Notes: generated by a model from the letters alone, not told the origin. A DNA stretch of 64,000 bases from RHLJ01 sp048058975 (GCA_048058975.1 JBLLNP010000007.1:284572-348571); one strand, 5' to 3'; shown: positions 32,666-41,723, counted from the stretch's first letter. Numbers and translations: made by a program.

Positions 32666-33964
32666 ATGAAACATCTTATATGGCCGATTCTTTTATTAAT
32701 CGCCTGCTCTCCAGCCGAAAACAATCAAAGCTACGACTGGGGCGAATCTCCCTGGCCGGAAATTCGAAAAGAAAGAATATCTGTGCTACTTCCTAAAGCT
32801 ATGGAAGCCGCAGGAGTGGACGCCTGGCTGGTGATTTGCCGCGAAAACAATAACGATCCGATCGCAGATCATATCGGTGGAGAAAATGCCGGGGGTACGG
32901 CGGCCTTTTTATTCTTCAGGGATGAAAACGGATTTACTTCCAAAATCTATTCCCCATCCGGAGAAGCCACCGCGCTTGATGAACTCGATATTCATGACGA
33001 AGTGATTTCAGTACCCAGAGGCGAATCTGCGGTTCAAATGGCGGTGGATTACATAAAGGAAAAAGACTTTAAAGACATTGCCATAAATTCAAGCAACGGC
33101 AATGCTCAGGCTGATGGATTGAGTTACACACAGCGTATGAACCTGGAAAACATGTTGGGTAATTCATTTTCCGAACGGCTTGTCTCCTCCGAAGAGCTGA
33201 TTTACGAGTGGCTGTCTATAAAACTACCTGCTGAAGTGGAAATTATGACCAGAGCAGCAGAGCTAACAGCAGCATGGCAGATTGAAGCCTATGAAATGAT
33301 TGTTCCCGGCGTTACAACGGATGCCGAAGTAGCCGCTTTTCTGGATGCGAAAATGAAAGAATACGGAGTAGGCGAAGCCTGGTCGCCCGCTCAGAACCCG
33401 AATGTGAATTCAGGAGAAGACCGGGGTCATTCCCATGCCACCGATAAAGTGATTATGCCCGGCGATGTAATACAGACCGATTTTGGAATCAAACTGTACG
33501 ACCGCTGGGTAAGCGATATTCAGAGGTTTGCCTATGTGTTAAAACCGGGAGAAATCGAGGCGCCGGAAGATATTCAGTTTTACTGGGAATCAGCCAGAGC
33601 CGGAAACAGAGCCGCTTTTAACGCGATGAAGCCCGGCGTAAAAGGAGTGGAAGTAGATGCCGCGCAACGGGAAGTAATGAAAGCAAACAACTCAGAATAC
33701 GTGATGTGGAGTACCGGGCACCCGGTGGGCTATGTTGCCCACGATACAGGTCCGAATCTCGGAGGCTCGCAATCGCCATCCATTCGCCCTGCTGCTCAAA
33801 AAGACCTAAAAGCGGGGATGGTATTCGCTTTCGATGGCTTCCACGCCTGGACATTGGAGAGCGGTGGAACAAAAACCATCAGCGTGGAAGAAATGGTGGT
33901 CATCACAGAAGATGGAGCCCGCTGGTTGATACCTCCCCAGGAAGAGTTGGTGTTGGTTAAGTAG
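32666..33964 (+). CDS. M24-family metallopeptidase (Xaa-Pro aminopeptidase-like) lipoprotein
   Basis: 432-residue exported protein with lipoprotein signal MKHLIWPILLLIACSPAENN (Cys about 14). An N-terminal creatinase-like domain (about 25-180) precedes the pita-bread catalytic domain. Metal-site regions are VIQTDFGIKLYDRWVSDIQR, STGHPVGYVAHDTGP (His) and AFDGFHAW...TISVEEMVVITEDG (Glu residues). Probably a dipeptidase or aminopeptidase acting on proline-containing peptides outside the cytoplasm. Monocistronic. Confidence 0.88.
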   Translation: MKHLIWPILLLIACSPAENNQSYDWGESPWPEIRKERISVLLPKAMEAAGVDAWLVICRENNNDPIADHIGGENAGGTAAFLFFRDENGFTSKIYSPSGEATALDELDIHDEVISVPRGESAVQMAVDYIKEKDFKDIAINSSNGNAQADGLSYTQRMNLENMLGNSFSERLVSSEELIYEWLSIKLPAEVEIMTRAAELTAAWQIEAYEMIVPGVTTDAEVAAFLDAKMKEYGVGEAWSPAQNPNVNSGEDRGHSHATDKVIMPGDVIQTDFGIKLYDRWVSDIQRFAYVLKPGEIEAPEDIQFYWESARAGNRAAFNAMKPGVKGVEVDAAQREVMKANNSEYVMWSTGHPVGYVAHDTGPNLGGSQSPSIRPAAQKDLKAGMVFAFDGFHAWTLESGGTKTISVEEMVVITEDGARWLIPPQEELVLVK

Positions 33965-33983
33965 CTATTTCCACGAATAAGAA

Positions 33984-34883
33984 TTAGGCACTCAAAAACC
34001 TTTGATATCTCCAATCTAAGCTATTTTTGCTAGGTTTTTTATTTTTTGAAGATGGAGTAAATAACGATTTGTTATGCATTTCTTGAATCCCATGCTTAAG
34101 CATCGGTCCGTCTATTTCTTCAAGAATGTCAGTTCTAACTTTTATAATATAATCTGGGGTAATACCTATTATGCTTTGATCAAATGCAGAATGGTGGATT
34201 TTACATAAAGAAAGGCCGTTATCAATATTAGAACTGCTTGTAGGCTCTGAGTCTGGGATAATGTGAGCCGCGTCTAATAATCTTGGATGCTTGAGTCTGC
34301 AAATGGAGCATTGATCTTTATAAGCTTTCATTATTATAGCTCTGAAACTACTTTGATGTAATCGTGTTTTAACCTCCCGAGTTACATACTTTCTTCTACC
34401 CTGTTGGCTACTTTCATCTTCAACAGTAGAAGAGAGAACAACTTTAATATCATCAGCAGCCAATGTAAAAGTCATTTTTTTTGGATTATCGTTCACTATA
34501 AAAACAGGGTAAATCGGCACATACCTTCCAATTTCTACTCCATGAAAGTAAATCAAAGGCAAGCTACTATTCATAACATTTCTTAAACCGGTGTTATCTC
34601 TATGATCGACGAATGAGGGATCATTTCCTCGATATTTGTAAGAAATATATTCATCTCCAATATCATCGTTGTATGGTCCATTAAATGTACTAGAGATTGT
34701 TAATGGCAGATCTAATTGAGAAGGCTTAAAAATTCCTTGCTGTGAAATTAAATGAATTGTCTCGCTAAAATATTGAAAGCCTTTCCTTAACTCAGAGTGC
34801 GGAATAATATCTCCATAAACAGATTTAAGTTTATTTAGATGATTCATTGCGGCAGTTCGAATATTTATATCCAGGGTCATCAT
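33984..34883 (-). CDS. HNH endonuclease (predicted restriction-type)
   Basis: 299-residue protein with a C-terminal HNH module: YKDQCSICRLKHPRLLDAAH (zinc Cys pair and the first His of AAH), then IIPDSEPTSSSNIDNGLSLC and KIHHSAFDQ (about 190-245). The N-terminal ~180 residues are a separate, unrecognised domain that may bind DNA. Overall it resembles the stand-alone predicted restriction endonucleases of COG3440 (HNH_2 type). No methyltransferase is adjacent, so if it restricts DNA it may target modified DNA. The gene is more AT-rich than its neighbours, which suggests transfer. Confidence 0.8.
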   Translation of the reverse strand: MMTLDINIRTAAMNHLNKLKSVYGDIIPHSELRKGFQYFSETIHLISQQGIFKPSQLDLPLTISSTFNGPYNDDIGDEYISYKYRGNDPSFVDHRDNTGLRNVMNSSLPLIYFHGVEIGRYVPIYPVFIVNDNPKKMTFTLAADDIKVVLSSTVEDESSQQGRRKYVTREVKTRLHQSSFRAIIMKAYKDQCSICRLKHPRLLDAAHIIPDSEPTSSSNIDNGLSLCKIHHSAFDQSIIGITPDYIIKVRTDILEEIDGPMLKHGIQEMHNKSLFTPSSKNKKPSKNSLDWRYQRFLSA

Positions 34884-34906
34884 CGCATATTCTTATAAAG
34901 AAGGTA

Positions 34907-35932
34907 CTAAACTACCAAAACCACCTTCCCGATATTCTTTCGCTCTTCGATGTAGCGGTGGGCTTTGCCGGCTTCTTCGAGCGTAAAGGTTTTATCCACA
35001 TAAGGCCGAACCCAGCCCGTTTCCACGCCATTCAGAATCGAATTCATCCAGAGCGCTGCTTTTTCAGCTTCGTGCCACATGTGCCCCAGGTTCACACCAT
35101 ACACACCGCGGTTTTTATCGAGCAGGGAAAGCGGTTTAAAGGTGGGCATACCCAGCACAGTTTTAATAAGTTCGATTTTAGCGCCAATCCCGCCTGAGGA
35201 ATTCTTGCTGGCTACCGAGATTCCGAACATTCCCAGCCTACCGGTAGTGCGCAAAGCGCGATAACTTTTTTTCCACTCTTTACCTCCAAGCGGATCGGTA
35301 ATTAATTCGACTCCACGGTTATCGGTCAGCTTCATCAGCTCTTCAAACCAGTCCTGAGTCCGGTAATCGATGGCGTGACCTAGTCCCCGTTCTTTGAGGA
35401 AATCGTGTTTTCTTGCGCTTGCTGTTCCGTAGCTTTTTGCCCCGATATGTTTAGCAATGTCTAACTGTGCCAGGCCCACACCGCCCCCCGCATTATGTAT
35501 CAGCACTGATTCGTCTTTTTTAAGTCCGCCCATGCCAACCAGTAACGCCCAGGCTGTTAAGTAGGTAACCGGAATGGAGGCGGCTTCTTCGAAAGAAAGC
35601 GATGCAGGTTTTTCATACACCTGTTTTTCTTTTAGAACCACCTGTTCTGCCTGTCCTTTGAACCGGCATAATCCAATCACTTCTTTCCCAATCCAGGACT
35701 TGTCAATTTCAGCACCAACATCGGCAACAACTCCGGATATTTCATATCCCATCACGCATGGGGTTTTGGGGCCGTCGGGGTACTGACCTTTACGGGCGAG
35801 GATATCGGCAAAATTTAATCCGGCTGCTTTTACATGGATAAGTAGTTCATCGGCGGCAGGAGCCAGGTCGGGAACTTCCTGAACTTCCAGTACATCATAA
35901 CTGCCGGTTTTAGTGTTTACAAGTTGTCGCAT
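34907..35932 (-). CDS. MDR-family quinone oxidoreductase-like protein
   Basis: Medium-chain dehydrogenase/reductase of 341 residues. The GroES-like N-terminal domain (AAGLNFADILARKGQYPDGP, GYEISGVVADVG) is followed by a Rossmann domain with VLIHNAGGGVGLAQLDIAKH. It lacks the catalytic-zinc cysteine/histidine set and so is of the zinc-independent NADPH:quinone reductase type, close to VAT-1 homologues. Substrate uncertain. Followed by the HNH gene with a 23-nt gap, though their compositions differ. Confidence 0.87.
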   Translation of the reverse strand: MRQLVNTKTGSYDVLEVQEVPDLAPAADELLIHVKAAGLNFADILARKGQYPDGPKTPCVMGYEISGVVADVGAEIDKSWIGKEVIGLCRFKGQAEQVVLKEKQVYEKPASLSFEEAASIPVTYLTAWALLVGMGGLKKDESVLIHNAGGGVGLAQLDIAKHIGAKSYGTASARKHDFLKERGLGHAIDYRTQDWFEELMKLTDNRGVELITDPLGGKEWKKSYRALRTTGRLGMFGISVASKNSSGGIGAKIELIKTVLGMPTFKPLSLLDKNRGVYGVNLGHMWHEAEKAALWMNSILNGVETGWVRPYVDKTFTLEEAGKAHRYIEERKNIGKVVLVV

Positions 35933-36508
35933 GGTGTTTAATTAATTGAATGGAGTGTAGGTAGTTTTAAGGAGATGAGAAAGGTTATTTTTAGTACTCT
36001 TTTTAAGTCATCCTGAATTCGTTTCGGAATCTTACGAACATTCTCCTTGTTCTTTTGGCCCGCCCCTTCAGTTCTTCAGGGCAGGCGCCAGAACCAAAAG
36101 CTCCCGGCTATGATGGCTTCCGGGCATTCAATCCCGCGAATTCAACCTAAAACCGATCGCCCCGCAAGCGGAGTAGGTTTTAGGGTTTTAATTCTATGGG
36201 ATGATTGAATGCTACTCCTTCACCCATCCAATGCCGGATTATAAAAACATGCACAATCCTTTTCTCGAGTCATCCTGAGGATACTTCCGAAGGATCTTAT
36301 TGGGTATCAACTTGGAGCTTTATATATGTTTAATGTTTCCAAATAACGCAAACAAACATGGAAAAACTCAGGGCCAGATTGTTCGTTTGATATCCTTCGT
36401 GGGTTAACCCAAAACCTGAAATAAATGTGAGCACTCAGGATGACAGTCTTTATGGATTAGCAATTCTGATCCCGGGAATCAGGACGATGGATCAGGAAGG
36501 ATAAAAGT
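35933..36508. other. 576-bp non-coding region packed with repeats
   Basis: No gene. It contains GTCATCCTGAATTCG-type ends (from 36008), a TTCTTTTGG...CCAAAAG stem (36052-36103) resembling the left end of the long repeat, an 89-nt cruciform element (36124-36212), and a truncated copy of the 94-bp repeat (36269-36298) whose inverted end recurs near 36433-36442. Confidence 0.6.
36124..36212. repeat. 89-nt nested stem-loop (cruciform-like) element
   Basis: Outer stem GCATTCAATC/GATTGAATGC (10 bp, perfect), a short AATT/AATT stem, then CCTAAAACC/GGTTTTAGG (36146-36154 with 36176-36184, 9 bp perfect) closing a loop with a CCGC/GCGG mini-stem. Three coaxial helices in 89 nt point to a structured RNA or a MITE-like element. 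Confidence 0.6.
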
Positions 36509-36883
36509 CTAAAATGGCAGGTCGTCATCAATATCATCGAAGGCTTGTGTATCGATTTCGAACCCCTCGGCGCTTGGTGGTGGAGGTGTTTGCTGCACAG
36601 CATTTTGTTCTCCTGTTCCTGCTTCCACTTTCCAGGCTTTTACATCGGTGTACCAGTTACCGTTGTATTCACGGCTGGCAATGTCAATGGAAACGGTCAC
36701 CTGTTGACCCTCAGAAACTGCATTTTGATCGATCGCATCTCCCCACTGAGTAATGCACACTTTCTTAGGATATTTACCGGGTATTTCGAGGATGAAATCC
36801 CGCTTTTTCCACGGTCCGTTTTTGCCCTGACCGGATTGTTCTTTCAGGATTTGGGAAACCGTTCCGGTAAGTTTTAAGTCCAT
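36509..36883 (-). CDS. DUF3127 OB-fold-like protein with SSB-type acidic tip
   Basis: Protein of 124 residues matching DUF3127: MDLKLTGTVSQILKEQSGQG, RDFILEIPGKYPKKVCITQW and NGNWYTDVKAWKVE form a single OB-like beta-barrel. It ends with a proline-rich linker (PPPPSAE) and an acidic tail DIDDDLPF, very like the DDDIPF tip by which SSB recruits repair proteins. This suggests single-stranded DNA binding or an accessory SSB role; this is inference from architecture. Confidence 0.8.
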   Translation of the reverse strand: MDLKLTGTVSQILKEQSGQGKNGPWKKRDFILEIPGKYPKKVCITQWGDAIDQNAVSEGQQVTVSIDIASREYNGNWYTDVKAWKVEAGTGEQNAVQQTPPPPSAEGFEIDTQAFDDIDDDLPF

Positions 36884-37462
36884 GGTTTTGTGCGTTTTCT
36901 TTTTGGTGATTTGTTGGTCGAATGTAGGTAAAAGCTAAAACAAGAAGAAATCTTGTTTTATACTTTTGTATGGAAAATTATTTGTTTCAGCAAATACGCC
37001 AGTACCAAAACTCACAGCTATGCTTTTTGCACCTTTTGAGCGACCAAAAGGTGCGCAAAAGTCGCCGTAAAAAATGAAGATTTCGTTTTCACGAGGCCCT
37101 GTTTACTCAATTGATTACGGTACTTATTCCCTCTTACATAAGGCTTGCCCATTTTTTTCGAACTTCGTTTTGGTAGTTGTTTCTTTAAAACGGGCCTTAG
37201 AATTATTGATGAAATAAGACGAGATGGAATAAGCGTCACCGAAGGTGTAATAAATTCGCACCGGCCGGGAGTTCTTAAAATTTATCAGAGGAACATAGAC
37301 CATCGAATTTATTAAGCGAATGTAATCGAGTCGCATCAATAATTCTTAGCCTTGATTTTTTGTTACTTTTGCATCAAGGCAAAAGTAAGGGAGAATAGAA
37401 ATCTTAAATAGTTAAGGTTTTTTGTTTCCGAAAACTTGGCATCATAAGGTCATAAAAAGCAA
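36884..37462. other. 579-bp non-coding region dominated by the long repeat
   Basis: No gene is supported. Positions 37029-37388 are copy 2 of the long dispersed repeat. The flanks (36884-37028 and 37389-37462) hold nothing I recognise except a degenerate fragment around 36991 (ACGCCAGTACCAAAACTC) resembling part of the repeat. Confidence 0.6.
37029..37388 (-). repeat. Long dispersed repeat with hairpin ends, copy 2 (360 bp)
   Basis: Inverted copy of 31083-31479. One end is the near-palindrome 37029-37054 (GCACCTTTTGAGC / GACCAAAAGGTGC); the other is TTACTTTTGC...GCAAAAGTAA (37363-37388). The terminal hairpins have changed sequence between the copies but kept pairing, a sign that structure is selected. 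Confidence 0.8.
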
Positions 37463-38386
37463 TTGGAATTAATACAGGATGTAAGTTATTTAAGTCTCCA
37501 TCCAAAAAACAAAACCACCATCACCTATATAAAAAAATATCACCTGGGATGTACAGGCTGGAGCCTGCAGGAATGGGTGGGCACATTTTTTAAAGAGAAA
37601 ACCAAGCCGGGCGACTTTTTATCCCAGTATTCTTCAGTATTTAATTCAGTCGAGGGAAATACCACGTTTTACAGCGCTCCGTCTAAAGAGTTGATACAAC
37701 AATGGGCAGAAAAAACACCTGATGGATTCAAGTTCTGTTTCAAGTTTCCCAAAACAATCACTCATATCAAAAGCCTGAAAGATGTGGATTCAGAAGTTCA
37801 GGCATTTCTGGAATTATTCGATGATGTGAGAGATAAGCTTGGCCCGTTCATGATTCAGTTTCCGGATAGTTTTAGTCCCGGAGAGCTCAAGAGATTAGAA
37901 GCTTTGCTTTCATCACTTCCAAAGACATTAAGCTATGGAGTTGAAGTCCGGCATTTGGATTTTTTTGATCATGGGAAAAATGAGCATAATCTGAATACTA
38001 TGCTTCAGAGCTATGGAGTAGAGCGCATTATTTTTGATACCCGGAAGCTGCATTCCAGCAATTCGAGCATCTTCTCGGTTGTGGAAGCAAAAAAGAAGAA
38101 GCCGAAAGTCCCGGTTAGGTTTGAGGCACTGAGCTCCCGGCCAATAGTTCGGTTTGTTGGCGTAAATGATATTTTAAACAACGAAGCGTATTTAAAGGAA
38201 TGGGCGATTGTTGTGGCAGACTGGATCAACGATGGGCTACATCCTTACGTTTTTATTCACGCTCCGGATGTAATCTCGCAACCAAAACTTTGTACACATT
38301 TTCATAAACTACTGGCGGAATTAATAGAGCTTCAACCACTATCGGAATGGCCGGTTAACAGGGAGGCTCAATTGGGGTTATTCTAA
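37463..38386 (+). CDS. DUF72 family protein
   Basis: TIM-barrel-like DUF72 protein of about 307 residues: YHLGCTGWSLQEWVGTFF, FNSVEGNTTFYSAPSKELIQ, WAEKTPDGFKFCFKFPKTIT, then FMIQFPDSFSP and GVEVRHLDFF. Biochemical function is unknown. The start is uncertain: a TTG near 37463 is used because no ATG lies upstream of the conserved region, and the true N-terminus could be nearer residue 25. It overlaps the DoxX-like gene by one base. Confidence 0.85.
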   Translation: MELIQDVSYLSLHPKNKTTITYIKKYHLGCTGWSLQEWVGTFFKEKTKPGDFLSQYSSVFNSVEGNTTFYSAPSKELIQQWAEKTPDGFKFCFKFPKTITHIKSLKDVDSEVQAFLELFDDVRDKLGPFMIQFPDSFSPGELKRLEALLSSLPKTLSYGVEVRHLDFFDHGKNEHNLNTMLQSYGVERIIFDTRKLHSSNSSIFSVVEAKKKKPKVPVRFEALSSRPIVRFVGVNDILNNEAYLKEWAIVVADWINDGLHPYVFIHAPDVISQPKLCTHFHKLLAELIELQPLSEWPVNREAQLGLF

Positions 38387-38799
38387 TGTCTAAACTGAAT
38401 GAATTTTTTAAAGATAAAAAGGAATACGCAGCAGTCTTTATAAGATGGATAGTTGGAGTTCATCTCATTATCGGAGTTCAGGATAATATTTTATCCTGGG
38501 AAAGGATGCTGGAGTTCAAAGACTTTTTGGAGCATTTTGGGTTTCCAATTCCGCTTTTATCTGCGATTTTATCAGTATATGCACAGTTTATTTGTGCGGT
38601 ACTTTTTTTAATCGGCTGGAAAGTTCGGGAGGCCGCTTTAGTTATGATCATAAACTTTGTGGTAGCATTGCTAATGGTTCACCTGGGAAATGATCCTTAT
38701 CCCGCAATGTTTCCTGCATTAGTGATGTTAGCCGGTTCTCTGTTTCTGTTATTTAATGGGGCAGGAAAGCTATCGATAGAAGAGAGGAAAAATAACTAA
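38386..38799 (+). CDS. DoxX-family membrane protein
   Basis: 137-residue inner-membrane protein with four predicted helices (about 18-36, 55-80, 84-100, 107-124). WIVGVHLIIGVQDNILSW and FLEHFGFPIPLLSAILSVYAQFICAVLFLIGW follow the DoxX pattern. Members have been tied to respiratory or redox complexes, but the function here is not determinable. Probably cotranscribed with DUF72. Confidence 0.8.
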   Translation: MSKLNEFFKDKKEYAAVFIRWIVGVHLIIGVQDNILSWERMLEFKDFLEHFGFPIPLLSAILSVYAQFICAVLFLIGWKVREAALVMIINFVVALLMVHLGNDPYPAMFPALVMLAGSLFLLFNGAGKLSIEERKNN

Positions 38800-39422
38800 C
38801 CACCTATTATCCCAATTAGCGCAGTACTCTCCACATAAGGAAGTTCTTCGATTTTCTTCATCAGCTCTTCTTCTTTTCCCGGCTCACAGCTAACATTTAC
38901 GGATCGCTGGTAATCACGGTGAATTTGATATGCTACACTTCTGAATGTCCCCATGATTTGTTTGAGCCTCGGTACATTTACTGAATAGGAAAACTCGAAA
39001 AAAAGCTCTTTGTTTGATTGGGAACGAACGAGACGCTCAAACGCGGAGTCAAAGGCACCACCGGAAAGCCCTTGTTCCTGCAAAATTCCGATGAAGTATG
39101 ATGAATCGACTGGTGCCGGAGCTAAAAATGAACGAAAAACTTCGGGATGTTTTTTGAGGCGTTCCAACACAGAATCCGCCGGGGAGTTTACAACTGAAAC
39201 CATGAGCGGATTAATATCAACATAAGAGATCCGGTATCCCAGTTCGCTAAACTGGTTTTCAATAAACGATGTTGAAACGGTATCGTCTAAGAAAACAATG
39301 AATTCTCCCTCAAGAAAAGAAACTTCTCCATCCTGAATTTTTTGAAGAGCATCATCGCCAATAACCTGTGCATTAAGAGAAATTGAAAAAAAAGAAATAA
39401 TGAGTACGGAAATCAGCCTCAA
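38796..39422 (-). CDS. Secreted protein, paralogue of the next gene (unknown function)
   Basis: 208-residue exported protein with signal MRLISVLIISFFSISLNAQ. It contains FLDDTVSTSFIENQFSELGY then DINPLMVSVVNSPADSVLER and KHPEVF (about 45-100). These align with the upstream gene product and resemble the I9-type propeptide/inhibitor fold. The second half (FEFSYSVNVPRLKQ) also aligns. Overlaps the upstream gene by 4 nt. Function unknown; peptidase inhibition is only a hypothesis. Confidence 0.7.
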   Translation of the reverse strand: MRLISVLIISFFSISLNAQVIGDDALQKIQDGEVSFLEGEFIVFLDDTVSTSFIENQFSELGYRISYVDINPLMVSVVNSPADSVLERLKKHPEVFRSFLAPAPVDSSYFIGILQEQGLSGGAFDSAFERLVRSQSNKELFFEFSYSVNVPRLKQIMGTFRSVAYQIHRDYQRSVNVSCEPGKEEELMKKIEELPYVESTALIGIIGG

Positions 39423-39973
39423 TCAATCACCTCTTTAGTTTCTTTAACATAAATCAGCATATCCAGTTCAGCCATAAGTCGTGTTGGGATCTTGGTTGGC
39501 TTTAAAAGTACACTTTTCGGGCTTCTGGGGAGCAGCTTTATATCCAGTTTCTGGTTTTGAAAAAGAAATGCTTCTATCATCTCATCGGTAACATAATAGC
39601 TGAAAGTTATTTTCTTTTGTATGAGCTGGTTATCATAAACATTGGCTCCAAGAAAGGGAGAAACAAAATGTACTCTCTCCATTTGAATATCCTGAACGAA
39701 AGGATGTGCTGAAATCCGTTTTAATTCCTGCTCACTTATCGGTTTCGTGGTAATGCCCTGAACCGGAGCGATATTCATTGTTTCTATCAGGTATCCGAAA
39801 CGATCAAAGTAATACTCAACAAATTCCGGGCTTACATAATCTTCTAAATGAACAAGTACCCGATGTTCATCAAGTTTATTCATATAAGGAACTCGTGGGA
39901 TATCCGAGGTTTGTTGAAAATCAAACATCGCAAAAAACACGATGAATTGGAGAGAGAGAATAGACAGGTTCAT
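39419..39973 (-). CDS. Secreted protein, paralogue of the previous gene (unknown function)
   Basis: 184-residue protein with an N-terminal hydrophobic export signal (MNLSILSLQFIVFFAMFDF). Core VHLEDYVSPEFVEYYFDRFGY, NIAPVQGITTKPISEQELKR and ISAHPFV matches its neighbour's FLDDTVSTSF...HPEVF block, and KKITFSYYVTDEMIEAFL matches FEFSYSVNVPRLKQIM. The pair looks like an old tandem duplication. First gene of the two, divergent from prfC. Confidence 0.7.
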   Translation of the reverse strand: MNLSILSLQFIVFFAMFDFQQTSDIPRVPYMNKLDEHRVLVHLEDYVSPEFVEYYFDRFGYLIETMNIAPVQGITTKPISEQELKRISAHPFVQDIQMERVHFVSPFLGANVYDNQLIQKKITFSYYVTDEMIEAFLFQNQKLDIKLLPRSPKSVLLKPTKIPTRLMAELDMLIYVKETKEVID

Positions 39974-40112
39974 AAAGGCATGTAGTTATATTTTTGTTTG
40001 TAATCGCCTTAGTTTGGTTTGATGGTGATAAATAAATCAAAAATCACAAAATACAAAAGAGTAAAAATCATCGTATTTTCAGGGCTTTATAAATCATTGA
40101 AAACGAGTTACG

Positions 40113-41723
40113 ATGTCACAGACGGCAACAGCCGAGTCCATTATTGTTAAAGAAGCGAAGAAGAGACGCACGTTTGCTATTATCTCTCACCCTGATGCGG
40201 GTAAAACTACCCTTACTGAAAAGCTGTTGCTTTATGGTGGAGCTATTCACGAGGCGGGCTCTGTTCGTGCCCGAAAGGCTTCTCATCATGCCGCATCAGA
40301 CTGGATGGCGATAGAAAAGGAACGAGGAATTTCGGTGACATCCTCGGTGATGCGTTTTGAGAAAGATGGGATTAAATACAACCTGTTGGATACGCCCGGT
40401 CACAAAGATTTCTCTGAAGATACACTAAGAACACTGGTTGCTGCCGATTCCGGCTTAATGGTAATCGACGTTGCGAAAGGTGTGGAGGAACAAACCGAGA
40501 AGCTATTTGAGGTGTGTAAACTTCGTGAAGTACCCGTCATCACTTTCGTAAACAAGTGTGACCGTCCGGGGATGGATCCCCTGGAAGTACTCAGTAATGT
40601 GGAGAATAAACTGGGAATCGAAGCACTACCCGCAAGCTGGCCGCTAGGCTATGGACAGAAGTTCCAGGGCATTTATGATGTTCTTGAAAAAAACGTTCAT
40701 TTATATGAAAAGAGTGAACACGGTGCTAAAAAAGCAATTACCGAAACTGTAAGCGTGGAGGAAGCATTGGAGCAAAGCAATCTTTCTGATGCCGAAAAGA
40801 ATGCGTTTCTGGAAGAGGTGATGCTGATTGAAGACATGTACCCCAACATGGATAAGGAGCTGTATTACAAAGGAAAGGTTACGCCGGTATTCTTTGGGTC
40901 TGCACTCAACAACTTCGGGCTCGATGTATTTCTGAATTACTTTCATCAATTGGCCCCACCTCCTCAAGGATACGAACACTCAGAAGGAGCCGACAGAGAT
41001 TTGAATGAGCCGTTTTCAGGATTCATTTTTAAGATGCAGGCGAATATGAATCCGGGTCACAGAGATTGCGCTGCGTTTATTCGTGTGGCCTCCGGCCAGT
41101 TTAAGCGTGGACAGGAAGTGGTAATTTCTCATACCGGAAAGAAAATCAAAATGGCGACTCCACATACCTTGATGGGAGATGAACGTCAGTTGCTGGAAGA
41201 AGCTTTTCCGGGAGATATCGTTTCGATTTTCAACCCGGGAGATTTCAGAATCGGAAGCACCATTTTCGAAAAGAAACCGGTTCGTTTTGATGTAATTCCT
41301 CTTTTCACGCCTGAACATTTCCAGAAAGTAGCTACCAAGGATCCTTTCAAAAGAAAGCAACTACGTGAAGGTTTAAGGCAGCTTTCGGAAGAAGGAGTGG
41401 TGCATGTATTTGAAGTACCGAATGGGGTTGGAAATGAACTGTTATTAGGTACCGTTGGCGTTCTTCAGTTTGAAGTGGTTCATCACCGGATGAAAGAAGA
41501 ATATGGTGTGGAATTGGTAATTACCCCGGTAGCATATTACACCGCTCGCTGGTTACCTAATGACCGGGACGATGTGATCGAAAAACTTGAAAGCAGTTAC
41601 TCCACCCACGTAACCAAAGACATGGAAGAAAACCCGATTGTACTATTCGATTCTATGTATGCCCTTAACCAGGCAGAAGAAAAAGTAGGCGCGGAGAATC
41701 TTTTCAAATTTAAGCAGGGCTAG
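40113..41723 (+). CDS. prfC: Peptide chain release factor 3
   Basis: Translational GTPase that recycles RF1/RF2 after termination, 536 residues. G1 is ISHPDAGKTT, followed by GSVRARKASHHAASDWMAIE and KERGISVTSSVMRF (G2), DTPGHKDF (G3) and NKCDRPG (G4). The RF3-specific C-terminal domain includes GVGNELLLGTVGVLQFEVV. Monocistronic. Confidence 0.96.
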   Translation: MSQTATAESIIVKEAKKRRTFAIISHPDAGKTTLTEKLLLYGGAIHEAGSVRARKASHHAASDWMAIEKERGISVTSSVMRFEKDGIKYNLLDTPGHKDFSEDTLRTLVAADSGLMVIDVAKGVEEQTEKLFEVCKLREVPVITFVNKCDRPGMDPLEVLSNVENKLGIEALPASWPLGYGQKFQGIYDVLEKNVHLYEKSEHGAKKAITETVSVEEALEQSNLSDAEKNAFLEEVMLIEDMYPNMDKELYYKGKVTPVFFGSALNNFGLDVFLNYFHQLAPPPQGYEHSEGADRDLNEPFSGFIFKMQANMNPGHRDCAAFIRVASGQFKRGQEVVISHTGKKIKMATPHTLMGDERQLLEEAFPGDIVSIFNPGDFRIGSTIFEKKPVRFDVIPLFTPEHFQKVATKDPFKRKQLREGLRQLSEEGVVHVFEVPNGVGNELLLGTVGVLQFEVVHHRMKEEYGVELVITPVAYYTARWLPNDRDDVIEKLESSYSTHVTKDMEENPIVLFDSMYALNQAEEKVGAENLFKFKQG

